DNA of 64,000 nucleotides from Paulownia fortunei (GCA_019321725.1 CM033123.1:2426960-2490959), one strand, 5' to 3'. Positions 12,101 to 25,760 are shown, counted from the stretch's first letter. Program-made: numbers and translations. The notes: generated by a model not told the origin, from the sequence alone.

Positions 12101-13960
12101 TTCAATGAAGAAGATTGATAAAGACCCAAAAATATATTCTTGTATTTTTATATTTTTTGCATTTAATGCAAATGATTAAGATACATAAAAAGATAAAAAT
12201 TTGAGGGGACATTAATTAACATTTGGCATTATCAAAAAGTGATTGACTTGCAATAAGAATGTTGGGTTAGAGTTTTGGATGGAAGAAAGATTGTTTATAC
12301 ACTAAAAAGTTGTATGATTTTATGCATTTATATGGTTGTTGTCCTAAATTTATGGATGAAAAATGAAAATTTTAACTTTATACGTGTAAATTTATTAAAC
12401 ACTTATTCAAGAATGTTATATTTTGAAACGGAACGTATCTTAGATTGATTGGGTGAATATAATTTTTTATTACATATCATATTACATTATATATTATGCT
12501 GCACTAATTGATATCATGTGTATAATTTAATTTATAAATTCGATTTTATATGTGATGAATAATTAATACAATAAAATAAAAAATATAATAAAATTTATAA
12601 TAATAGACGGTGTGTGTTAATTGTGAAGTCTTATCTTTTCCGTACAACTCAACTTGCAACTTTTCATCTAGGGGGAACATATCACATTCATAACTGCAAA
12701 TATATCTTCCCTGGATTTTGTTCTGTGAAAGTATATGGTGCTAAAGAGTACATTATTTGCATGTTGTTTCCGTAGGGTTTTAGGGTTACAAGAAGTGGGC
12801 AACATTTTGTAGAACACACGTGAAAATATACAAGTATAGACAGTGATTTATCGGTCCCAATTTGTGTACGAAGTGACACAAATCTCTGCTGTTAGATACA
12901 TTTATTATATAAATTTTATTTCAAAATACTATTATCATGTGTAGCATTTAATAAAAATATTATAAAAAAATTATTTAATGACATGAACGTGTAGGCACCC
13001 AACAATTGTGCACCACCGACGCACAACTCGATTATTTTGATTTAAGTCATATATACATTAATTAAGTCGACAATTTTCAGACAGATTATTGTGATTCATC
13101 ATAAAAGTCTAATCAAATTCTATTACAAATGTTAATTAAATGTGATATAAATGGATTCCATTTTAGGTGAGAAGGGCGGCTTCCACCTCTTTTTTAGGGC
13201 AAAATAGGAATCTTTTCTCAGCCTGAGGATCATTTTGCTCGTCGTTGTCTCTAAAAATCAAAAGGTTTCATTTGAATTTCCAAAGACAATTAGACAAAAT
13301 TAATGAGTCAAAGATTGAGTATGTTGCAAGATTATATCCCTTTTAAATGGGCCTACTTTTTGCATGAGATCATACATTTTCATGTTCATGCATAATTAAA
13401 TTAAATTGGCTGCCGTCTTATCAATTAATATGCTAATTGAGTTAATTAAGGTCCCGCAGTTTCGGAATTAAAAGTGTAATCATTCAAAGTAACAGACAAA
13501 AAAAAAGTAGCGATGCACACTTAATTAGTTGAATTTAAGGACAAATGCTTTCTTAAAAAAGTTGGACTTTTTTGTACATTATGTAACAAGTATGCATGCC
13601 AAATTGACATAATCGCCCGACAAAAACATAACAAAGTTCCGAAGTGTAAGGACCGGACCGATAGGTTTGTTTTTTTTTTTTTTTATATGGTGGACATTTT
13701 CCTACCGATGTGTGATGATTTTTGGCTCGATCAAATGTATTTGGGTTGAGTTGTCTGGTCGAGAACTAATTACTTTTAATGTGTCACTAATCAATATTTG
13801 AATAGTATCTACCAATCAAAATAATATATGTTATAATAGATTTAGCGATTGTTTAAAAGAAATATGTATTTCTCTACGCAATTAATTAGTTGATAATTTT
13901 AGGAATGGGAATTTGGGAAAGGCGAGCGCTTGCCTTATTTTTCAAAATTTATTGGAATCC
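9131..13960. other. Long AT-rich intergenic stretch, no gene seen
   Basis: Very AT-rich with many short A/T runs. At 9758-9775 a short inverted repeat TGTGCA...TGCACA surrounds CGTGTCAA, and at 10121-10141 GGGGCA...TGCCCC forms a 6-bp stem. Neither sits in a recognisable element or microRNA precursor. No protein-coding gene, RNA gene or transposase was recognised. Confidence 0.5.
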
Positions 13961-13969
13961 ATCCCACAC

Positions 13970-14034
13970 ATGGTCCACTTCCAACTAAGTGTCTCATCTA
14001 TAATTCATGGTCCACTTCCCACTAAGTGTCTCAT
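13970..14034. repeat. 37-bp tandem duplication
   Basis: Two copies, starting at 13970 and 14007, of a unit reading ATGGTCCACTTCC-ACTAAGTGTCTCAT, with one or two substitutions. Confidence 0.8.
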
Positions 14035-14731
14035 TTATGTACACCAGTTATAACATCTATAAAATCGGCACATAATATTGAATTAGATAGTGATTGGATG
14101 ATAAAGAATCAAAATATTGTCAAATTATTTCTCTTAGTTTTATGGTTGTGTCAACTTTTATTCTTGAAGAGAATCAATTCATATAAACGTTGGACACCCT
14201 TTGGAACTAAATACATTCTTCATTTATTATTTTGATTATGAGAATAGAAGGATATGAGGTTGTGGTCGGTTATAAACTCCTTTTGTAATGAAAGTGACAG
14301 ACATCTTATATAATGTAGTAATTCATATGTTGGGACATATTTACTTTCATAATATTCAGATTGAAGCCTTGTATGCTATCAATGCTGAAAACCACCTTCT
14401 TTCCATCACACATTGTCTAATTTAAATAAAATTTTCATTTCATAGTACTTACATAATACATCATTGGAAGATCCCGAGTTTTGGGGTGGTAAAAACATGC
14501 AAGTTCATGCTCAAATTTCAATGTTCAATACTGACAATAATTGCCAAACAACACCCCATAAATTCAATCCACCAAAAAAAAAAAAGTTACCAAAAAACCC
14601 AAATGACCCCTAAAAAGATCAATGAAAAACTTAAAATTGTAGATAAAAAAAAAAAATGTAGGAAAGTCAAAAAAAAGGAGAGGAAAAAAAGAGAGGAGAC
14701 TAAAATCCACGGAAAAAAAATTAGAAGTTAT

Positions 14732-15709
14732 TTAGGAACTAGCCACCCAAAGAGCAGGCTTCCAATTACTGCACAATCCTTTATTTCCATGCCCACCTTC
14801 CTTGCACCTACTCAGCCTTTGAAATTTCTCCATTCCCATTTCCAAATTAATTTCTCCATCAAATTCTTCCTTTTCTGATTCCACTTCGGTTATGGGCTCC
14901 TCAATTTCCTCCTCCGCGGTCATATCTCCGCCACATTCATCTCCATTTTCTTCTTCTTCTTCTTCTTCTTCTTCTTCTTCTTCTTCTTCTTGTTCTTCGC
15001 CGGCAGAGGTGGTTGGCTCCGCCCTGTCGGAGCCGGTCAAGAAGCACAGCCTGAGTCTGCCGTCACTCCTCTCGGCCTGCAGATAAGAATTCCTAAACGG
15101 CGCCTCCACCGCTTCAATGATCAGCCTCCCGCCTTCTCTGTGGCGGCGCACTTGCAAAGAACTCGAGCCACTCATTGTAGTCAGCGGCGGCGGGAAGTTC
15201 TTGGTTTCCCGGAAAGAATTCGCCTCCTTGTGATGAGGGTTTTTAGGTGAGTTTGTCTTTTGTTTCCAATTATCGAGTTCAACACTTGTATGGGACGTTG
15301 AATTATCGCTCGAATTTGAGGATGGACTGAATGGTGGCGAGGAGGAGAAAATGCTGCTGCTGCTATCGGTGATGATATCAGTGCCTGTTTCGCTTCCTAA
15401 GTTCTCAGTGCATAATTCCAAGGACTTTGCACTGAGTCTTGAAAATGATGATTTTTTAGCCAAAGGGTGTGTATAAGTAGTCTCTTTATCCCCTGATTCT
15501 TTAGGGATTGTTTGGAGAAAACCCCAGTTGCCAAATTCAAGATTTGTTTTTACATCAACTGGAGGATGATCGTCAGTTCCTAGCTTTTTGCAGAAGTCTA
15601 AGGCTGCCGGCGCCGGCGCCGGCGCCACTTTGAGCTTTAGGATGGCGGTTGTTTCTGCGAGCTGGGACTCAAAACAAGACACAAGATTTTGGCAAACTAT
15701 TGTTGACAT
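14732..15709 (-). CDS. FANTASTIC FOUR (FAF) family protein
   Basis: An intronless frame of 325 residues, ATG at 15709-15707. Residues about 171-223 form the FAF domain: FPPPLTTMSG, then LQVRRHREGGRLIIEAVEAP, then QAERSDGRLRLCF. FAF proteins are plant-specific. In Arabidopsis they limit shoot-meristem size and act on the WUSCHEL/CLAVATA loop. As usual for the family, the N-terminal half is Ser-rich and unconserved, and the domain is followed by an acidic run, here about 14 consecutive Glu coded by a (GAA)n tract. The C-terminus ends RCKEGGHGNKG...WVASS, which resembles the conserved tail of FAF2/FAF4-type members. An Ala-Pro repeat (residues 29-35) is coded by a GCCGGC repeat. No neighbour is related in function. 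Assignment to the family is firm; which paralogue is not. Confidence 0.93.
   Translation of the reverse strand: MSTIVCQNLVSCFESQLAETTAILKLKVAPAPAPAALDFCKKLGTDDHPPVDVKTNLEFGNWGFLQTIPKESGDKETTYTHPLAKKSSFSRLSAKSLELCTENLGSETGTDIITDSSSSIFSSSPPFSPSSNSSDNSTSHTSVELDNWKQKTNSPKNPHHKEANSFRETKNFPPPLTTMSGSSSLQVRRHREGGRLIIEAVEAPFRNSYLQAERSDGRLRLCFLTGSDRAEPTTSAGEEQEEEEEEEEEEEEEENGDECGGDMTAEEEIEEPITEVESEKEEFDGEINLEMGMEKFQRLSRCKEGGHGNKGLCSNWKPALWVASS
14948..14991. repeat. (TTC)n coding microsatellite
   Basis: A trinucleotide run inside the FAF-like gene, read as GAA on the - strand and coding the poly-Glu tract. Length changes would stay in frame. Confidence 0.95.
15604..15628. repeat. GCCGGC hexamer repeat in coding sequence
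   Basis: Tandem GCCGGC units in the 5' part of the FAF-like gene code an Ala-Pro alternation. It is a local GC-rich island in an AT-rich region. Confidence 0.85.
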
Positions 15710-16890
15710 GGTGGAGGGGTTGAAGAAAAAAATGATTACAATTTAAACCAGAAAAAAACAATGATGCTAAGAAAATATATGTAGTTCGAAGAGGACGAAC
15801 AAGTTTTTTTTTTCTTGAATTTTAGTGAAAGTTACCCTCGACAGGGGGGAGTGGAGGGAGAGAAGTGGAGGAGAGAGGATTGAACGAGGGATAAGTGAGG
15901 GGATGGGGGTGAATTTGTAGTGTCCAAAAAGTGCTGTGGAGATCGTGTGTGCGCGCTTTTCGCACCACTTGAATTATACAACTATTAATCTGCCACACAC
16001 AAACATTTGGGCTAAGGGAATAATGGAAAATCACCAGTTTGGAATGAGAGGAGGAAATATTCCATGTACTCTATTTATTTTTGTGTGCGCGCGTGTTTTT
16101 TTTTTTTTTTTTTTTTAAATTTTAGCTGGTCTCTATTTGCAATTGAATCTTTTTTTAAAGTTCATATAATGGCTTATTCTAAAAAATAAAAATTAGTTAA
16201 AGTAATGATGTGACAAATATCCTCTAAATTTTCATTTTTATGATTAAAAAATGTAAAAATACCTAAAAAAAAATATTTGCAACTCTCATAAAATTTAGTG
16301 CCGATTTAATTGATAACGTTGAGTTTTGGACGAAAAAAAAAAAACATTGAAAATTGATTTACAAGAAAATTCTCTCTGATTACCTCATGTGGATAGGAAA
16401 ACTGTTATGATGAGGATGTCTTTACATACCATATATATACATGTATGTAGTACAAAGGGGGACAGATGGAATTTAATATCAAGCCAAGAAAAAAAAAAAA
16501 AAAAAAGAACAGCTTTGATGTTTCATTTCAGTTTTCATATGAAAAAGCCATATAATGTCTACAAAAGAGTAATGTCAAGGGGTATTTGAATGAAATAGGA
16601 ATTTTCAAAAGACAGCTCAATATAGTCAATATCGATCCATATATTCTTTTTTTTTTTTTTATTATTGTACCAAATGGATGGACAAAACATCTCTTGTCTA
16701 AGAAACAAATAATTTCCCATCAATAATTTCACAATGGATGGTGACTCATACAAACTTTCTCTATATTTATGACTTCATATTAAAAACCATTAAAGTATAT
16801 TTTTAAATGGCTGTTTCATGTGTGTATAGGGAGTCAAAATCCATATTGATGACATTTTTTTTAAAGTAGCAGACATCAATGCAGCCCACA
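15710..16890. other. Upstream region of the FAF-like gene
   Basis: Presumed 5'UTR and promoter on the - strand. It has a purine-rich block (15845-15910 on the + strand, CT-rich in the gene's sense), a GTGTGCGCGCG stretch near 16082 and long homopolymers (T20 near 16097, A18 near 16490, T14 near 16650). No TATA box could be placed with confidence. Confidence 0.4.
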
Positions 16891-16894
16891 AGGT

Positions 16895-17160
16895 TTGAAA
16901 TTTCCAGGATGTGAAGTTACTGAAATAGACATTATTCGTACCCTCTCCAGTCTCCTCCATGTTGAATTGACTAAACTAACCATATCCACTCGGCCCTCGG
17001 GGAGGAACAAGACTCCTGAGATGAGTTTGATAACACAGAAGTTGATGGGAGTTGATGCTGAGGATGAGGGCGTTTATGTCACTCTACACAAAGCGTGTTG
17101 GGATTTGGATGAAAATAGTCTGAAGTTGGAGCCGGTTCTTATGAGAGTTGGATTTATTTT
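16895..17160 (+). other. Possible orphan coding fragment
   Basis: An open frame of about 88 codons with base composition closer to coding DNA than its flanks. It includes a stretch reading MSLITQKLMGVDAEDEG. No family was recognised, no flanking exons were found, and the sequence becomes AT-rich intergenic after 17160. It could be a gene relic, an unannotated small exon, or chance. Confidence 0.2.
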
Positions 17161-17197
17161 TTGGGTTATAAATTTCTATTATATTAAATTGGGTTAA

Positions 17198-19217
17198 ATT
17201 TATTTTACCTTTTTATACTATAATATTGGTATCAATTACCCCATTTGCTTTAATACCCTCCTAATTTAAAATTATGGACAAAAATAGCCCCACACTAAGT
17301 AAAAAATATATTCATTTTGCCCCATTATAATAACTTATATATGCACTTTACCCCCTCACAACCAAATTTTAGTTAATTTTACCTAAAATTTTATATAAGA
17401 CTATTTATAATAAATACTTAGCCTATTTCTTTTGACTGATATAAATGTGTAGCAAAAAATACCACTGTTTTGTCATAGTTTTACTGTTGACGGTAATGAG
17501 AAAATATTACAAAACATTTTACTTTACTTTGAATGGGAAAGAAGGAGAAAATACGGGTAAAGAGGAAGTGTTATAATAAATATAAATTAAAGGGATAAAA
17601 TATTTTTAAATTATTTTGGAGGATGAAGTACTAAAATGATGAAATTTTAAGAGTGAAGTGCTATTTGATTGTATAATTTAAGAATTATATTGCATTGTTT
17701 TTTTATGGATTGTTTTTTGTGAGTTCCACCACCAACATATATTGACAAATATTTAAATACACTTGGAAGAAAAATAAATAAATAGGTTTCTAATTTGCAG
17801 TAATCTACAAGGCAATTGTCAAGATTCGAGATTTGCCAAACACCACATTTAATTTTCTAAAACATTTCTTGAGATCAATGTCCTTTAGGTTTAGAGAAAT
17901 GCTATATCACAAGCAAATCCTTCATATCATTCCTCATCTCTCTCTCATTTGAAAATTATTAATTTAACAAATTCTTTCCAGTGAATTTCTCAGAGTGATT
18001 TCTTACTAAAAGATTAAAAGAGATAAAAAAATTTAACAATAAAGACTAACTAATGCATTTTGATTTTTTTCCTTTCATTTTGTATTTTACCATATATTGC
18101 ATTTCTCCAATATACACATCAAGTATAAACGATGCACAATTAATTATTTATTTAAAAAAAATTATATACCTAATATTTATTTATAAAGTGAAACACAAAA
18201 ACACAAAATATTAATTTACAATAAAAAGATATGAACTGTACCTACTGATATACAGCATCAGTCACTCTTACTGTTAATTTTAATAATCTATTCCACCAAT
18301 GCGACGTCAATTTGTTCTCGTACGGACACCAACTAAAGATTTGTAGAAAAGCAATTTCCCCATACAAATACACTCCACCCCTTTAAAAAAGGGGAACCCT
18401 AATTAATGAAATCATCCTCCACTAAACCAAAAAACCTTTTTCGTTTGTCGGCTATGTGTTAACATATGAAAATCAACCCAACACTATACCTATATATGCT
18501 TATTGCCTTTTTCCCATTTATAAATTTCGTGAAAGACACTTTGTGTGATGCGCGCCCACTTTTTCATTAATTAGAATCCATGTGAGTAGACAACAAATTG
18601 AATGACCTAACCTAAGCCCACATGAAATTGTACTGAAAAAAATTCCAAGTATGGAAATGCTGAGTGTGTTCAAACCTTGAAGCCTGGAGAAAATAGAAAA
18701 AAAAAAAAGAAAGCAAAAAACAGCACAAGTGAGCATCACTATATATATTCCCTATACTAAGTACTATATATATCTTAACAACATGGAAAAATCTATGTAC
18801 CACCACATAGTTGCATCATTTGTGTTGTAAATGTTGTTTTAGTTTCAAGTTCTTTTTCAAATTTAATTGACATGTGTTTTTAGTTGGCAAGATCTCTCTT
18901 ACAATTACAATATTATTAAATAGGTAAGTTGAAACATTCTGTTATTTAAATAATTGTTATTTTTACACTCGAACTTTTATTTTCATTTTTTGCACGAAGC
19001 AGTGATCGATCACGATCACTTATATTGTATGAGATAATTAATGATCGTTCTCAAGAAATTATTAGATTTGATCAATTGATACGCTGCTAATTGGTGTACT
19101 CCATCTAAATCTATGTTTACATCAAATTTTGTCACATCATAAATTGAACCTACAACTAAGATCACATATCAGTTTCATGAATTATTGGAAAATATTGATA
19201 TATCAATCCAAAAATGT

Positions 19218-19258
<41 letters not shown>

Positions 19259-21310
19259 GCTACTATTTCATACAAAGGGAAATGATTATCCTTTCTGCAG
19301 ATTTTTAATCAATTATTCAATTGTATAGCTCTACAATTATCCATTGAACTGTGACATATAGTGCTTAGGTAAAAGCATAAATTTGGTGCTACTATGCAAG
19401 TTGAGGGGGTCCTAAGAGGATAAGGAAACTGACTATGATGAAATGATCAATGGATGACTGTGAAGTCATTCTTAAGATACAGCTTTCAGCTTATAGATTA
19501 TCAGACTTGCTTTTCAGCAATTAACACTCATATAACCACGCAACTTAAAACATCTAACATCTGCTTGCGTCACTTAGTTATTTAGGAAATTCTATTTCGA
19601 ACCTGGTTTGGCTACATCCAAGCCAAGATAAATATCGAAATTACACTTGGCATGTGATCGTGTTCATACGATCGATTTAGACAATTTTCTTTTTTTTTTT
19701 TTTCTTTTTTTCAATTGTTGCATAAATAGGGATGTAATTTACATTACTTATATAAAATAATTATTAAATATGTCAGAAAAAGGTTAATGAGAGTGAAAGG
19801 TGGTTGCTCAAAAAGCTTGTGGAAAGTATATGGTATGGTACCATTGATGTGAAGGACCTACACTCACAAAATTCAGATTTTATTGCTCATATTAGAGAGA
19901 AATGTGGTCCTAACAACATCCCATTATGACTTAAAAATAAATAACCCCAATTAACCTTTGGTGACTCTAAACGAACATGCTTTTAGTTCCTTTATTATGC
20001 AAAGTACAAAAATAAATAAATGAAAAGCTTCTTCATTAGCCAGACTAAGCATATATTAGGTCACCCCACTTAGAGCTAGAGGACAATTGTTTAGCATCAT
20101 ATACCATCTGTCTTTGCTTGATTATGTTAAATTTTAATTAAAGCAAACACTTAAAAGAAGTCTGCGTCATGTTTTTCTTCTTCTTTTATTTATTTTTTAT
20201 TCATCTATTTTATTTTATTTTGGGAGAATTTCAGAAAAAAAAAAAGAATAAATATGTTGGAAAATGTGTTTGGTGTTATTTTGGAGAAACATTTTCCTTC
20301 TCTCAAAATGAAAATGTGTTTGGAATTAAAGTTTATGAGAAATTAAATACGACATTATTCCCACAAATTATTATTATTTATTATTTTAATTAAATAGTTA
20401 TATATCATACTACTCCACTAATTACTACAAAACAATATTAACAAAATATTTACAATTAAAAATATCTTCTACTAGCTACAATAAATAACATTAACAAGAA
20501 ATCCACAATTAAAATTTAAAAATATTTATCAAAATATATCATATCATTTTTTTCAACAAAACATCCAAATATATTCTTATTTTTCACATGTTTTCAATTC
20601 CGCTACCTAAAATATATTTTCAAAAATATTTTTTTTCTGAAATAACACCAAACAAAACCTTAAATTTCGCTTTTCTCCCCCTCTTTGTTTTATCAACAAA
20701 TAATTTCATAACTAGTAGGAAAATTCCAATTACATGTACACCACTAAATCGAACAATAATTAACAACCTAAGTGCAATTAATAATAAGATATTACTTAAT
20801 GGTCTGTGTCAAACTCTGTATGGATGTCAACATTTTGCATCAGGATCCATCTCTATTTCTTTAATTGTTATATATATTTTTTTATTTAACTTAAAAGCTA
20901 AACCCCATGGAAGAATATTTAAATTACAGTACGTCATCTTCCCCCTTGTCCTTGATTGGGCTAAAAAAGTTGGCAATTTGAGATTTTTTTTGTTCCTTTC
21001 AATTATATTTTATTTAGAGTGATTAACAGAGACAACAGAATCCAGTTCATGCATGGGCTGAGCATATCTTTTTGACCACCATGTTAGTGCCGCCTTGCCC
21101 TTTCTATTATTAGTAAGTTATTCACATTATTATATTTGAACTAGGAAAGTCTACGGTGGGCAAAAAAAAAATGAAAAATAAATAAATATATATATACACA
21201 CACGAAATGCTTTTGTATTATCAAGTTATCATTATCTTTAATTACATTACAATTTTCCCATATTAGGACAACATATTACATTAAATTCGCGGAGTGTATT
21301 TAGAGGTGTT
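17198..21310. other. AT-rich intergenic stretch, no gene seen
   Basis: Mostly low-complexity sequence. The longer open frames here (for example 20588-21022) are rich in Phe, Ile and Leu, as expected from translating AT-rich DNA, and match no family I know. Confidence 0.5.
19221..19253. repeat. (GA)n microsatellite
   Basis: An uninterrupted GA run of about 16 units. Confidence 0.95.
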
Positions 21311-21317
21311 TGAATCA

Positions 21318-21660
21318 ATGTTTTTAAAATGGGATCGAACTATTAGATTCATCCAATTGTGGATCATTGGTGGATTAGAAATTTGGTTAAATCGATCAAA
21401 AATTAATTAGATCAGTCAAAAAATCGATCAAAACGATAAGAAATATTTTTTTTAAAAATTTTAAATTTAGTATTTGATTGCATGTACATGATTATTTGGA
21501 TTTTAAATTTTGTTATATATATTTTTCAGTTGATTGTCTATTTTTTTTATTTTATACATAACAATTAGTTTATTATATTATTATTTAATATAATATAATA
21601 AAATAATAATTATTAATAAAATATTAACAAAATTTTTTAATTTAATTAATTATAAAATTA
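21318..21660. mobile_element. MITE-like element, copy 2 (decayed)
   Basis: Shares with the copy at 4903 the order: AATCGATC-type end sequence, then TTTAAATTTAGTATTTGATTGCATGTACATGATTATTTGGA (compare 5070-5110), then an AT-rich core. The right end is not recognisable, so the copy is truncated or badly decayed. Confidence 0.5.
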
Positions 21661-24600
21661 TTATTACTAATATTTTTTAAACTTCATTATATATAATTAG
21701 AAAAATTCGCTCGCAAACTCTTTTAAAGTTCCCACAAACCAGGCCGCGGCCATAGCTTATTAATTTGTTAATGAATCTTTTTCGAAGTTTATGTGACTAA
21801 AGCATCAACAAAACAACCTGTTTCTCGCTAATTGTGAAAAGATTTAGTACTAATTCTCTCGAGCCCATGAAAGCATATTTGATTAAAACAAGTTGACATG
21901 GAGGTACTAGGTTATATGCTTTCCAGAAAGACAATTAATGTACAGGTACTTTGCATCGCATCTCAACACAGGGAATATTAATCATGATTATCATCTGACA
22001 TAACTCTGTCATTTTCGTGCCATTAATCTTAAAGTTTAATGTAGGCCGTAGCAATATATTAAGAAAAATATTCGTAAAATTTACCGAAAGTAAACAGACA
22101 ACCAGAATCTGAACATAAAAAAATACACAAAACAAAAATTTCCAAGGATAGCAAATCCGAAGTTTACTATTCTTGTCAAGTTTCTAAAATAAAAATTATT
22201 CACGCAATTTATTTAGAAGAAAAAACTTTAATTTATAAACTCAATTGCAGTCAAACACCACTCTTTATATATTATTACGCTTTACAATGATGCGCAAATA
22301 TGAAATATACTAGGATCTAAAAAAATTAATTAATTTTTAAAAAATAATAATGATGATGTATATCAAGATAATACGTACCAAAAATAATCAGAGCAACTTC
22401 AATTTGCCTTTAAAAACACGTGCAAGATTATTCGTTAGAGAGTTGGAATTTGTTAGATAAATTTTTTAAATATTTAAATTAACAAAATATTCTTAAAAAT
22501 ATATATTAAATGCTTGAATAATTGAAAAAAATCATAAAAATATTTTTAAATAAAGGATTAACTCCATCCTTTATAATCTTGATACGCATCATATGGGTAA
22601 TTAAACATGAAAATAAAATTGAAAACAGAAATGCAGAATTTAAATATAATTCCCAAAAAACCGTGAAAGATTGTGATGGGATAGTTAATACTACTATAAA
22701 TTGAAATATACAAATGTGTAAAATCCATTTAAACCCTATTTGTAATTAACTTTTTGGTCGTAGGGAAGTGACAAACCTTGAAACTTGAAACTTTGGTTAA
22801 GTCCCCCCCAATATGCAATGAACTCTTATAATTCCTTAATTGAGCATCCAACCCAACTTGTCGGCACTTCATATTACCCTTTGTGGTTAAGACAACACCA
22901 AAAATTATATATGAGAATCATCTTTTCGAAAATGTGAATTAAATTACAAATCATTGACCAAAAAAAGGATTCAACTGAAAGAATCACTAGCAGTCTAGCT
23001 CATAGCTAGCTAGGGAATATTAGTACATAACATTGTGCAACTCATTAAGTTTTTTGAATAGATTCTTAATTCTTTTTATTTATTTTTTTATGAGAAAAAA
23101 ATAGGAGGTGAGCAATTAGTCTAGCTTTTTCTCTGGAAAGATTCAATTTTGAATCATAATTACTGATTAAAAAGTAAGGTTCATTACCAAAATTATATCA
23201 ATCAAACTGAAATCCCTTCAATAAATTACTATACTAAACGAATTTCAACTATGATTTTATTATATGAAATTATAGGATAGACCAACTTGATCGTGTCCTT
23301 ATATCATATTGTTATATATTAAATTGAGAGAAACTACCCACACTTAAGAAAGAAAGAAAAAAAGATCCTACTTTCATTTGAAAGGAGTAATAAAAAGCAG
23401 GAAAAATGTATACATTATGCAATGTTATTTGTTCATATCCATATTCTAAAGTTAGTTACTTTCAATTTTCTGTTTGCAGATTGCAAATACCAAAAAAAAT
23501 TGTTCGCTTGAGATTCTTTTTTTTTTTTAGCCATCTTTCACCAGAAAACAATGAAGATTTTTTGGTATTTGTTTGAAGACAGTGTTCCTGGTGCAGATAT
23601 TATGTGTTTAATATATTGTAGACATGTTTGGAAGCAAAGTGCGGCTATGCACCTTATATATCTATTTCCCATATGGTCACACACCAATAATCTCTTCCAC
23701 ACTAACAAACTTCTTTTTCTATTTTCCCTTTTTTTTTTTTATTTTGGGGGTGGGTGGGGGGGGGGGGGGTTGTTGGATTATTAACTTCTTTTTCTATTTA
23801 TGCTTGTGTAGGGACTCTACTAGTGCATTTGAAAGTCCAATCGTAGAAATATAATTTTAAGAATGATTTTAATTAAAGATCACAATATAACCAATTATCA
23901 AGAATTGTAAATTAATGCTATTAAGGGTGAAAATGTAAAACTACATAAAATTCTTCTATCTCTAGGGTGAAGTTAGGAACAAATATCGAGAACTATAACA
24001 ATGTAACATAATGTATAATGCAGTGTATATATCTTCTTTTTCTTCTTCTCTCGATTTTCCTAAAATTAAATAAATATTAATTAATGTTCAAAATATGACA
24101 ATATTAACTCTTTTTTTTTTTTCTCAATATTTTGGTATTAAAGTTGTTTGTTAGAATATTGATGTGAAGCTCGTGGACTTTTTGTTGGGTGGTGAACCCA
24201 CTTCTCAAGCCCAAATTTAGTGGTTTGGCAGTGGGCAAATGGATCAGAGTAGAACGATCAGGCTTAAATTTTATACTAGAAGATAAATGGTTTGTAGGCC
24301 AACCAAATTACTGGGCCTAAACATCTTGGCTGAACTTGGGCTAAAAATTGGGTCCACATATATGTCCCCGACAACTTAAAGAACGACTTGGTCATAATTT
24401 GTTAATGATTACAAGTGCTAATTTTTGGTTATTACCAAAAAAATTTTTTTTTTTTTTTTTTTTGTTTTGTTTTGCACTCATATAAAAGTAATAATGATGA
24501 TTGAGTAGGATTTAAGACAGAATAGTAGATATAGGGTTTGCTTAGTCAAGGAGCAAAAGACCGAGCTTTACTTAATAATCATTTCGATTTAAACTAAAGT

Positions 24601-25096
24601 AAAACAAAACCTTTACTTAATTAATCATTTCAAATTAAACTAAAGTAAAACAAATTTCATAAATCTTAGTTGGCGTAAGTTAAATCATTAGCTACTTAAA
24701 CTCCAAACAGAAAATCTAAATTACATTGTTATTGACTCCACAACAATGAAAAAATAATTCATCATGTTACGTTACAAAAAAATTAAGTACAAATTTCTTG
24801 ATTAGATTTATGTTGTAATATTTTGAAAAGCATTTGCTATTTTCCATGCATTCGCACCCCAACCCCACCCCACCCCACCCCACCACACCAAAAAAAAAAG
24901 AAAAGAAAAGAAAGTGTAGTTTTCAAATTAAACTATACAACAAGGACGAAGAATACAATGCTTCCTAAAAATTCAAGGAATACTGTATAATCTCCACAAA
25001 TTAAGAGCTCTTAATAATTATGAAAAATCCTAAATACTCTCTAGGCCAAGATACATCAATTCTTAATAAATGTTGATGAATAAAATTTGACAAAAC
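21661..25096. other. AT-rich intergenic stretch, no gene seen
   Basis: No gene recognised. Contains a G-run (23757-23769), a CCCCA repeat (24857-24883) and, at 24180-24360, a segment with several GGGC/GCCC words of the kind seen in decayed retrotransposon ends; evidence for the latter is weak. Confidence 0.45.
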
Positions 25097-25428
25097 AGTA
25101 TTTTTATAATTGAATTGATAATTAAATCGATTTTATTGATGATTAATTGATCGGTCCAATCAATTTACGGTTAAATAAATGAATAACAAAATAAAAAATA
25201 TATTTTATAAAATCAAAAACTAATTCAATTACGTACATATAATCAAATATTTTTAAACTTTTCCAAAAAAATGAAAAAAAATAAAAAATAAATTTGATCG
25301 ATTTATTATTTTTTTTTGGCCAATTCGACTAATTCAATCGAAATTAAAATTTTTTGTACCCAAATAAATTGGATCGAATTGGCAATTAGACGATAGAACC
25401 GACTGATCCAAATTTTAAAATATTATAT
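25097..25428. mobile_element. MITE-like element, copy 3 (inverted relative to copy 1)
   Basis: Reads as the reverse complement of the copy at 4903. CAGTATTTTTATAATTGAATTGATAAT at the left matches the inverted right end of copy 1. The core TACGTACATATAATCAAATATTTTTAAACTT matches inverted 5070-5100, and GACGATAGAACCGACTGATCC matches the other inverted end. No coding capacity. Confidence 0.55.
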
Positions 25429-25748
25429 AAAGTATAAAATTTTATCATATAAGTCCGATCGTTTTCAAATTATAACAAATTTTGGACTATCTAAAAGTAG
25501 AGTATAGTTTGGCCAATTTACATAATCAATCATTCTAAATCAATTTTTTTTTAAATTAAAAATTTCAAGAATTATGCCCAACTCACTTTAAAGAATTGGA
25601 TAATACTTCATATTAATCTTTATTAAATAAATGAATAAATGCGACCATTTCAAAGCGGCATTCTCGCAAAGGCTAGGCATACACGCAGTATTGTTGGTAC
25701 CTTGGTTGGTATGGTTGGTTGCATCCCATATACACATACAAAAAATAT

Positions 25749-25760
25749 GCATATATAATA
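25749..25760 (+). promoter_or_regulatory. Candidate TATA box of KAPP
   Basis: GCATATATAATA lies about 90-100 bases before the KAPP start codon, a spacing that fits a short leader. Inferred from sequence only. Confidence 0.4.

Noticed and set aside
14892..15250. Ser-rich and Arg-rich frames on the + strand
   Set aside because: They are antisense to the FAF-like gene; the poly-Ser is the complement of the GAA tract.
20588..21022. Longest open frame in the 17-25 kb gene-poor region (144 codons)
   Set aside because: Its composition (Phe, Ile, Leu, Asn) is that of translated AT-rich DNA, with no domain, no splice partners and no codon bias.
24149..24370. Possible solo LTR (TGTTAGAATATTG start, GGGC-rich body)
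   Set aside because: No matching CA end, primer site or second LTR could be placed.
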